DNA of 64,000 nt from Actinomadura sp. NBRC 104412 (GTDB lineage: Bacteria > Actinomycetota > Actinomycetes > Streptosporangiales > Streptosporangiaceae), in NCBI RefSeq assembly GCF_030269515.1, contig NZ_BSTM01000035.1, positions 1 through 64,000 of the forward strand, read 5' to 3'. Within the stretch, counting starts at the first letter, position 1; the number at the start of each line of letters is the position of its first letter. The notes below the pieces were generated by a model. That model saw nothing but the letters and a program-made list of their open reading frames with translations, had not been told where the DNA came from and made no database searches. Made by a program: the position numbers and the translations under genes. Shown one piece after another: positions 58,282 to 64,000 of the stretch.

Positions 58282-58966
58282 GCGCAAGGTCCCCTCCCGA
58301 ACACTCCGACCCCGGAGCACCTTCACTACCCAGCGTTCCCACGGGCGCGGCCGGTCCCGGAGACCTCAGCGGCGCCGCGGGAGACTTACTCTCTCACGAG
58401 TTGTCCACAGAGTTGTCCACATGCTGTGTATGAGCATCGAAGCCCTGTGCAAAAGTCGGTGGACCACCACCGGCGACGGACGGGCTCAGGATGGCGCTAT
58501 CTGGGAAGCGGAACCCGCCTATCAGGCGGGATGGGGAAGGACGCGACCGTACCGTACGACTGGACTCTGGTCGGCTCGCCCGGAGACCTTAGCGCCCGGC
58601 GCCGGAGCCTCGCAACATCCTCTCCGCACGCCCCTTGGATGCGTGGCCATCGCCACACTGCCCACAGGCAACTCCGCTACCGTGAGCAAGTGCTGTAAGG
58701 AAGCGCTGACCCGCGGGCTCCGTTTGACCGCATGGCCTGGTAGCCCGTAACGTTCTGAGGTCGAGTCGCATCGACGGCGAAGCCGCGTGCCCGCCATCTC
58801 GTCCCACTTACTTCTCGTACGGGTGTGTTCCGTGCGGACCGGTCGAGCACGGGTGGGCCCCCGCTGCGGGGGACCGGACGCGGCCCTCGATGCGAGACAT
58901 CGCGCCAAGCCCAACGCCTGAAGACCAACGCCTTAAGACAAGCCGACCGCAGCACTGGAGCCTCGA
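58282..58966. other. dnaA-rpmH intergenic region with DnaA boxes
   Basis: No gene seen. TTGTCCACA occurs twice in perfect form (58401-58409 and 58413-58421), about 120 bp upstream of dnaA, where DnaA should control its own promoter. A small hairpin CCCGCCT-atc-AGGCGGG lies at 58514-58530. The rpmH promoter should be in the right part. Confidence 0.55.
58401..58421. promoter_or_regulatory. Two consensus DnaA boxes upstream of dnaA
   Basis: TTGTCCACA at 58401-58409 and 58413-58421, spaced by 3 nt, matching the high-GC actinobacterial DnaA box exactly. Probably autoregulation of dnaA and part of the origin region. Confidence 0.75.
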
Positions 58967-59104
58967 GTGAGCAAGCGTACTTTCCAGCCGAACAACCGTC
59001 GCCGCCACAAGAAGCACGGCTTCCGGCTGCGGATGCGCACCCGCGCCGGGCGCGCGATCCTCTCCGCGCGGCGCGCCAAGGGCCGCTCCCGCATCGCGGT
59101 CTGA
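58967..59104 (+). CDS. rpmH: 50S ribosomal protein L34
   Basis: A 45-aa ribosomal protein from a GTG start with GGAG 7 nt upstream. It begins MSKRTFQPNNRRRHKKHGFR and ends RMRTRAGRAILSARRAKGRS RIAV, the standard bL34 sequence. It is the first gene of the rpmH-rnpA-yidD-yidC-jag series. Confidence 0.97.
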   Translation: MSKRTFQPNNRRRHKKHGFRLRMRTRAGRAILSARRAKGRSRIAV

Positions 59105-59117
59105 CCCTTCCCCTCGC

Positions 59118-59558
59118 ATGCTGCCGTCCGGTCACCGGATGCGGCGGCGGGACGAGTTCACCCTGACCGTCCGGCGCGGTCGCCGCGCTGGTCGGCCCAC
59201 CGTCGTCGTGCACCTGCTCCGCCGGGACGAAACCACCGGCGGAGCCGCGGACTCACCCGGGCCGCCTGCGGGATCCACAGGAAGCGGGGATCGCCGTGAG
59301 GCCGCCGCCTCCGCGGCGGATCCTCCCCGGGTCGGGTTCATCGTGTCCCGCACGGTCGGCAACGCCGTCGTCCGCAACCGGGTCCGCCGGCGGTTGAGGC
59401 ACCTGGTCCGAGGGCACCTGGACCGGCTCCCGGAGGGTAGCCTGCTCGTAGTGCGTGCTAACCCCGCTGCGGGAACGGCGCGCTACGGCGAACTGGCCGC
59501 GGACCTCGAGTCGGCGCTCGACCGGCTCCTGCGGCCAACGTCCAAGGGACGGAGATGA
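59118..59558 (+). CDS. rnpA: Ribonuclease P protein component
   Basis: A 146-aa RNase P protein subunit, which assists the catalytic RNA in maturing tRNA 5' ends. Family blocks are RMRRRDEFTLTVRRGRRAGR, RVGFIVSRTVGNAVVRNRVR and RRLRHLVRGHLDRLPEGSLL. A poorly conserved insertion (about residues 38-68, GGAADSPGPPAGSTGSG and on) makes it longer than usual. The start codon is 13 bp past the rpmH stop. Confidence 0.95.
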   Translation: MLPSGHRMRRRDEFTLTVRRGRRAGRPTVVVHLLRRDETTGGAADSPGPPAGSTGSGDRREAAASAADPPRVGFIVSRTVGNAVVRNRVRRRLRHLVRGHLDRLPEGSLLVVRANPAAGTARYGELAADLESALDRLLRPTSKGRR

Positions 59559-59995
59559 CGAGCAATCCAGAGGGGCATGCAACGCCCCCGCGTGGGACCC
59601 GGGGCCCGAGCCTCGCGGCGCGTGCCCTGATTCTGCTCGTCCGCGCCTACCGCCGCTTCTTGAGCCCCCTGCTCGGACAGCAGTGCCGCTTCCAGCCCAC
59701 CTGCAGCGCCTACGGCCTGGAGGCCCTCCAGGTGCACGGCGCGCTGCGTGGTAGCTGGCTGACCGTCCGCCGGATCGGCCGGTGCCACCCCTTCAACCGT
59801 GGTGGATACGACCCCGTACCGCCGGCCAAGGGCGTCGCCCCCTCCACGACCCCTGGCGAAGACCGCCAAGCCGAGAGCGGTACTTCGCGGCCCCGCCTTA
59901 GCAGGGATCGCCGTGACGGAGACCGCCATGGCAAGGACCGCCGTGTCGAAAGCGGCCCCGCCCTAGCAGAGCCCAAGGAGCTTCCCGGTGCTTGA
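59555..59995 (+). CDS. yidD: Membrane protein insertion efficiency factor YidD
   Basis: A 146-aa YidD protein. The conserved core is LVRAYRRFLSPLLGQQCRFQ PTCSAYGLEALQ followed by RCHPFNRGGYDPVP. It supports YidC-dependent membrane protein insertion. The C-terminal 60 residues are poorly conserved and charged. Its start overlaps the rnpA stop (ATGA), and it overlaps the yidC start. Confidence 0.92.
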   Translation: MTSNPEGHATPPRGTRGPSLAARALILLVRAYRRFLSPLLGQQCRFQPTCSAYGLEALQVHGALRGSWLTVRRIGRCHPFNRGGYDPVPPAKGVAPSTTPGEDRQAESGTSRPRLSRDRRDGDRHGKDRRVESGPALAEPKELPGA

Positions 59996-60974
59996 TTGGC
60001 TGTACTCGATCGTCGCTCAACTGATCGTCTGGATCCATACGGGCCTGAGCGTCCTCGTCCCCAAGGACAGCGGCTGGGCCTGGGGCGGTTCGATCATTCT
60101 GCTGACGGTGCTGCTGCGGCTGCTCATGGTGCCGCTGTTCGTGAAGCAGATCCATGCGTCCCGGAAGATGCAGGAGCTGAACCCCAAGGTCCAGGCGCTG
60201 CGCAAGAAGTACAAGAACGACAAGCAGCGCCTCAACCAGGAGGTCATGAAGCTCTACCAGGAGAACGGCGCCAACCCCCTGTCGGGCTGCCTGCCGCTCC
60301 TGGTGCAGATGCCCGTCTTCATCGGCCTCTTCCAGGTACTGCGCCGCATCTCCGACGCCAACCCCGGCGAGGGCGTCTTCGCGGTCACCCCAGAGCTGGT
60401 CCAGAGCGCCCAGAAGGCCGACATCTTCGGCGCGCACATCCCGGACACGTTCCTGAACGCTTGGAGCACCGACCCCAGGCCCTGGGCGGCCATCGTCGTC
60501 ACCGCCATCGCCGTCGTCATCAGCTCGTGCACGACCTTCTTCACGGTACGGGCCAGCATGCAGCGCCAGCCGGTCACCGATGAGGCGAACCCGATGGTGC
60601 AGGCGCAGAAGATGATGGTCTTCCTCGCGCCGCTGTTCGGCCTGTTCGGCCTGGGCTTCCCCCTGGGCGTGCTCATGTACTGGGTCACGTCCAACAGCTG
60701 GACCCTGGTGCAGCAGCACTACATCTACTCCAAGTACCCGCCGCTGAGCGCGACCGAGAACGGCTCCTCGGCACAACCGACCGGCAAGGTCCCGGCCAAG
60801 GGCCCCGCCAAGGGCAAGGCTGGTGCCAAGGCGCCGGCGAACTCCACCGGCACCAAGGGACGCCTCAAGAAGGGCCCCGAACAGCCCACGGAACCGGAGC
60901 CGAAGCCCAAAGTCGTCCGGAACCAGCCGACGCGGAAGCCGCGCAGCAAGCGCAGCGGCAGCCAGAAGCGCTAG
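59988..60974 (+). CDS. yidC: Membrane protein insertase YidC
   Basis: A 328-aa YidC/Oxa1 insertase. It inserts and folds membrane proteins with or without SecYEG. Transmembrane segments include IVAQLIVWIHTGLSVLV, WGGSIILLTVLLRLLMVPLF, VQMPVFIGLFQVLRRIS and AAIVVTAIAVVISSCTTFFT. The charged cytosolic region (ASRKMQELNPKVQALRKKYK) and Lys/Pro-rich C-terminal tail are typical. The GTG start has AAGGAG upstream. A piece of it is duplicated, inverted, at 61959-62421. Confidence 0.93.
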   Translation: MLDWLYSIVAQLIVWIHTGLSVLVPKDSGWAWGGSIILLTVLLRLLMVPLFVKQIHASRKMQELNPKVQALRKKYKNDKQRLNQEVMKLYQENGANPLSGCLPLLVQMPVFIGLFQVLRRISDANPGEGVFAVTPELVQSAQKADIFGAHIPDTFLNAWSTDPRPWAAIVVTAIAVVISSCTTFFTVRASMQRQPVTDEANPMVQAQKMMVFLAPLFGLFGLGFPLGVLMYWVTSNSWTLVQQHYIYSKYPPLSATENGSSAQPTGKVPAKGPAKGKAGAKAPANSTGTKGRLKKGPEQPTEPEPKPKVVRNQPTRKPRSKRSGSQKR

Positions 60975-61010
60975 TTTTGACCCCTGTCCTTGCCGGAGAA
61001 GGAGACCCCG

Positions 61011-61496
61011 TTGAGCCAGACCGACACCACCGAGGTCGACGTCCAGGCGCTCGAGCAGGAGGGCGAGATCGCCGCCGACTACATCGAGGGCCTGCTGGAC
61101 ATCGGTGACTATGACGGCGACATCGACATGGACGTCGAGGGGGAGCGCGCGCTGGTCGCCGTGGTCGGCGCGTCCCTGGACGAACTCGTCGGCAAGCGCG
61201 GCGAGGTGCTGGAGGCACTGCAGGAACTGACCCGCCTGGCCGTGCACCGGCAGACCGGCAACCGCACCCGCCTGATGCTGGACATCGGCGGCTACCGCGA
61301 GCGCCGCCGCGCCGAGCTGACCAAGCTGGGGCAGGACGTGTCCGCCGAGGTCAAACAGTCCGGCCAGGCCAAGCCGCTGGCCCCCATGACCCCGTTCGAA
61401 CGCAAGATCGTCCACGACGCGGTGGCCGCCGCAGGCCTCCGCAGTGAATCCGAGGGCGAGGAACCCGACCGCTACGTGGTCGTCTACCCGTCCTGA
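61011..61496 (+). CDS. Jag-like protein (KH and R3H domains)
   Basis: A 161-aa single-stranded nucleic acid-binding protein. The KH domain includes VDVEGERALVAVVGASLDEL VGKRGEVLEALQ. The R3H domain is MTPFERKIVHDAVAAAGLRS ESEGEEPDRYVVVYPS. The TTG start (61011) has GGAGAAGGAG at proper distance; a TTG at 60990 is less likely. It follows yidC in the conserved operon. A terminator hairpin follows. Confidence 0.9.
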   Translation: MSQTDTTEVDVQALEQEGEIAADYIEGLLDIGDYDGDIDMDVEGERALVAVVGASLDELVGKRGEVLEALQELTRLAVHRQTGNRTRLMLDIGGYRERRRAELTKLGQDVSAEVKQSGQAKPLAPMTPFERKIVHDAVAAAGLRSESEGEEPDRYVVVYPS

Positions 61497-61556
61497 CCGG
61501 GTAATCGGCCGGAGCTGCCCTGCGGCCGTCCCCCAACATCTCTAGGCAAGCACTAA

Positions 61557-61590
61557 CGAGGCGAGGCCCGTCCCAACGGACCTCGCCTCG
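61557..61590 (+). terminator. Terminator of the yidC-jag operon
   Basis: CGAGGCGAGG (61557-61566) pairs perfectly with CCTCGCCTCG (61581-61590), and an inner CCGT with ACGG extends the stem. It lies 61 bp after the jag stop. Confidence 0.7.
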
Positions 61591-61599
61591 CAGCATGTA

Positions 61600-61830
61600 G
61601 AGGACAACGCGGCGGTCCACCCTCGCATGCGGCGCGGGTGGCCCAGGCCCGCACCTGGTAGCCGTTGCGGTGGTTGACCCGCTCGTCCGAGCGCTGCCCG
61701 TAGCCGGCGCCGCACACCCATCGGCCTCCGCACTGATCAGCGCCTCGACCATCGTCTTGACCATCGACCGCAACACATCAGGCTCCCACGCCCTTGATCT
61801 GCTCGGCCGGCCAGCTTGTCCACAGCCATC
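61600..61830 (-). pseudogene. IS256-family (Mutator) transposase N-terminal fragment
   Basis: One minus-strand frame reads VLRSMVKTMVEALISAEAD, and after a shift near 61710 the next reads CGAGYGQRSDERVNHRNGYQ then VRAWATR. This is the conserved N-terminal block of IS256/Mutator transposases (SAEADALCGAGYGERS...RNGYR). The catalytic DDE region is missing. It lies in the scrambled stretch downstream of jag and overlaps direct repeat 1. Confidence 0.6.
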
Positions 61831-61939
61831 GCGTTCTCACGCGATGGCCGTCTCACGTCACGACGCCACGCCCTCTGACCAGGTCGCACTCGTACACCAC
61901 CTCCGTGGACGCTACCGCCGCCAGCGCTGCCACATGCCG
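61768..61939 (+). repeat. Direct repeat copy 1 (about 172 bp)
   Basis: It starts CCGCAACACATCAGGCTCCC and ends CGCTGCCACATGCCG. It is about 90% identical to 62147-62319 in the same orientation. It is part of the IS256-like fragment's 5' region on the minus strand. Confidence 0.75.
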
Positions 61940-61958
61940 GCGGAGAACTGCGAAATCA

Positions 61959-62140
61959 GCTCTGGGGTGACCGCGAAGACGCCCTCGCCGGGGTTGGCGT
62001 CGGAGATGCGGCGCAGTACCTGGAAGAGGCCGATGAAGACGGGCATCTGCACCAGGAGCGGCAGGCAGCCCGACAGGGGCTTGGCGCCGCTCTCCTGGTA
62101 GGGCTTCATGACCTCCTGGTTGAGGCGCTGCTTGTCGTTC
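61959..62140 (-). pseudogene. Inverted yidC fragment A
   Basis: This segment is the reverse complement of yidC bases about 60216-60399, with only a few substitutions over about 160 bp. It lies between the two direct repeats. It encodes part of the VQMPVFIGLFQVLRRISD region. Confidence 0.75.
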
Positions 62141-62146
62141 CATCGG

Positions 62147-62319
62147 CCGCAACACATCAGGCTCCCACGCCCTCGATCTGCTCGGTGGGCCAGCTTGTCC
62201 ACAGCCATCGCCCTTTCGCGCGATAGCCGTCTCGCGTCACGAGGCCACGCCCTTCTACCAGGTCGAACTCGTACACCACCTGGCGTGGACGCAACCGCCG
62301 CCAGCGCTGCCACATGCCG
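62147..62319 (+). repeat. Direct repeat copy 2 (about 173 bp)
   Basis: It is the partner of 61768-61939. It separates the two inverted yidC fragments exactly where they are contiguous in the intact gene (about 60214-60216). Confidence 0.75.
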
Positions 62320-62421
62320 CTCGTACTTCTTGCGCAGCGCCTGGACCTTGGGGTTCAGCTCCTGCATCTTCCGGGACGCATGGATCTGCTTCACGAACAG
62401 CGGCACCATGAGCAGCCGGGA
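62320..62421 (-). pseudogene. Inverted yidC fragment B
   Basis: Reverse complement of yidC bases about 60115-60214, encoding LLMVPLFVKQIHASRKMQEL NPKVQALRKKY. Together with fragment A it would rebuild a continuous internal yidC piece if repeat copy 2 were removed. Confidence 0.75.
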
Positions 62422-63254
62422 GAGCAGGCCGACGCCCAGCCACCGGGCGCACCTGGCCACGATGCCCAGCCCTGTGGCCTGGCCAACATCCAGAGGCTTG
62501 TCACGCGCGGTCAGGTTCCCGTCGACCCATGCAAGATCGACTCGCTGTGATCACGGATGACACAGCAGTCCTGCGCTGAGCAGCCCTCCGGCTCCCCCAC
62601 CAGCGTTATCCACAGGCTGTGGAACGTATGGCGCCCCCAGAAGCCACCCGTCACCATCGAATCGTCAGCCCGTCCTACCTGACAAAGGGGCGAACATGAT
62701 CCGACCTCCGCCGACGCTTCCACAAGCCGGACCGACTGGCCCACCATTCCATAAGAGCCCGGGACAGGAGCAGACGATGCCCGCCGCTGGGGACTGTCCC
62801 TTCAGAGCTTGGCCGGTTCGAGACTCTCCAGGCCAGGTGTACGTGAGGAACCTCGAAGACTCGGACCGAGCCGTCCGTCCCTGCGGATCGGCGATCTGGA
62901 CGCCCGGCCCGGCTGTGGCCTCCTCACCTCCGTCCGTGTCCGCGCCGATGGCGACGGCGAGCATGGCCGCCAGGGCGTCACCGGCGGCGTCTCCCGAGAT
63001 CACCAGGATCCGGCGCCGCCCCGGACGCGAACAAGGGACGGTTCCGAATCGGGCGAGACGAGAACCACCGAAGCTGACGCGGTGAGTTACCCAGGCATCA
63101 GCCGGGCGACCGTCACCGCGTACGCGCCGCACCTGCTCGGCGAGGTGGACTGAGAGCCAGACGCTGACCATAGTGGCGGAGATCGGTGTTGACCGGCGCC
63201 CCGGCCGGACCGCCGCCCACGGGCCGGCAAGGTGCCCCGTTGGGGGTTGATAGG

Positions 63255-63725
63255 TCAGCGCCGGAACGAGCTTCGGCGGCGGAAGCGTCGTCGGGCGGTC
63301 AGATTCTCCTGCGCAGGGTCTTGAGCGAACGAGGGGTCCTGCGCATGTGCCGGGTCCTGAGCCGGATGAGTCGGGGTGGGCTGCGAATGGCCGTCGGCAG
63401 GAGGTTGGGGAACAAAGTGTTCGATCACACGTTCGACATGCTCGCTGGGGCGATCCACGGAGCGCTCGATGATCCGCTCTTCGCGGACCAGAGCGCCGGG
63501 GCCGGTGGGCTCCTCCGCCTCCACATAGCCAGGGTCCGTACCGGCCATCATGTTGGCGCGGCGTCGCGGCCTGGTGTACTTCAGCGTGAATCCCATGCTG
63601 ATCAATCCCACCAGGATGAAGATCCAGCCGACCAACTGGATGTTGACCCCGCTGAGATCGACGTGGAGCGCGAACGCGAGGATCGCGCCGATGGTGATGA
63701 ACGAGAGACTGACTCCGATACCCAT
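63255..63725 (-). CDS. DUF6458-family membrane protein
   Basis: A 156-aa protein whose N-terminal 60 residues match DUF6458: MGIGVSLSFITIGAILAFAL, HVDLSGVNIQLVGWIFILVG and LISMGFTLKYTRPRRR, with two transmembrane helices. A charged, repeat-bearing tail follows (QDPAHAQDPSFAQDPAQE). Function unknown. GGAAGGAGG precedes the ATG at some distance. It is divergent from rsmG. Confidence 0.8.
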   Translation of the reverse strand: MGIGVSLSFITIGAILAFALHVDLSGVNIQLVGWIFILVGLISMGFTLKYTRPRRRANMMAGTDPGYVEAEEPTGPGALVREERIIERSVDRPSEHVERVIEHFVPQPPADGHSQPTPTHPAQDPAHAQDPSFAQDPAQENLTARRRFRRRSSFRR

Positions 63726-63908
63726 GGTCTCGGAGCCTCCTTCCGGGGTTGTGCGATGAGCCGGGGGTTCGGCACTGTCCGTCCCTGTACCCGATCGACC
63801 CGGAGTATGCGAAAGCCCTTACGGCGTAGCCGATCCGTAAGGTTCCTATGGCCCTCCGACCAGTGTGTACTGTGCGACCTCGTTGGTTTTTGTGGAACGA
63901 TTCGTACG

Positions 63909-64000
63909 GTGGGGATTGAGAGCGAGGTTTTCGGGGATGCGCTGCCGCTCGCGGAACGCTATGCGAAGTTCCTCGCCGAGGACGGAGTCGAGCGCGGGCT
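63909..64000 (+). CDS. rsmG: 16S rRNA (guanine-N7)-methyltransferase RsmG, partial
   Basis: The visible 30 codons read VFGDALPLAERYAKFLAEDG VERGL, the typical start of actinobacterial RsmG (GidB), which methylates G527 of 16S rRNA with SAM. The gene continues past the window edge. The GTG start at 63909 is tentative since no strong ribosome binding site is visible. The order jag-...-rsmG is conserved in bacteria, usually followed by parA and parB. Confidence 0.7.
   Translation, partial: MGIESEVFGDALPLAERYAKFLAEDGVERG

Larger units (their letters stand above)
61497..63254. other. Rearranged, mostly non-coding stretch
   Basis: The stretch holds a terminator (61557-61590), an IS256-type transposase fragment, two direct repeats and inverted yidC pieces. 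From 62422 to 63254 overlapping frames on both strands show no family resemblance, so no gene is called there. A TTATCCACA box lies at about 62605. Confidence 0.5.

Noticed and set aside
62440..63254. Protein-coding genes on either strand (open frames up to 168 codons)
   Set aside because: Both strands are open in high-GC sequence, compositions are Arg/Gly/Ala-rich, no family resemblance or ribosome binding sites are visible.
63880..63910. parS-like site near rsmG
   Set aside because: The GTTTTTGTGGAAC stretch lacks the full TGTTTCACGTGAAACA palindrome.

Overview
The window is high-GC actinobacterial chromosome around the replication origin. The right half, read leftwards, carries rsmG (partial), a DUF6458 gene, jag, yidC, yidD, rnpA, rpmH, dnaA, an oriC-like intergenic region, dnaN, a short gnd, recF, a DUF721/DciA gene, gyrB, gyrA, DUF3566, tRNA-Ile, a DLW-39 gene and tRNA-Ala. 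The DLW-39 and DUF3566 genes, the very long DnaA linker, GTG/TTG starts and oriC-proximal carotenoid genes suggest Streptosporangiales/Thermomonosporaceae (Actinomadura-like). That assignment is inference.

Layout: 1-57 is the start of an IS21-type transposase running off the left edge. 195-8274 is an accessory island bounded by two related 77-bp copies of the 3' end of a fatty-acyl-CoA synthetase gene. It holds lysis-gene relics, a RhuM-family gene, small ORFs and a module of APH-like kinase, radical SAM protein, 71-aa protein, divergent XRE regulator and GNAT enzyme. 8196-18849 holds the acyl-CoA synthetase, a SigE-type sigma factor, an uncharacterised pair (one MauE-like), a decayed 1.1-kb stretch, an AAA ATPase, pirin with a divergent MarR gene, and secreted or membrane proteins. 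19-22.4 kb has tRNA-Ser, an ECF sigma factor, photolyase and small proteins. 22.4-28.9 kb is a carotenoid cluster (crtI-crtB facing cruF, a second desaturase, a glycosyltransferase and a CrtA-like gene).

29.4-32.6 kb is a second module: a frameshifted paralogue of the island's 71-aa gene, then a thymidylate-kinase-like enzyme, an HhH-GPD DNA glycosylase-like protein, a radical SAM protein and a MazG-like pyrophosphohydrolase, ending at the 3' end of tRNA-Ala. 33-44 kb mixes metabolic genes, an M64 peptidase, a regulator/exporter pair, a methyltransferase behind a MerR-type promoter, a DUF4253 gene amid many DnaA-box-like sites, an excalibur protein, a 240-bp tandem duplication and a tyrosine recombinase relic beside tRNA-Ile.

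44.6-61.5 kb is the conserved replication and ribosome/membrane-insertion core. 61.5-63.25 kb is scrambled: an IS256-type transposase fragment, two direct repeats and inverted yidC pieces. The strongest candidate for an undescribed system is the pair of radical SAM/kinase modules at 3.1-7.3 kb and 29.6-32.6 kb, linked by the same small-protein gene and an identical 23-nt junction.
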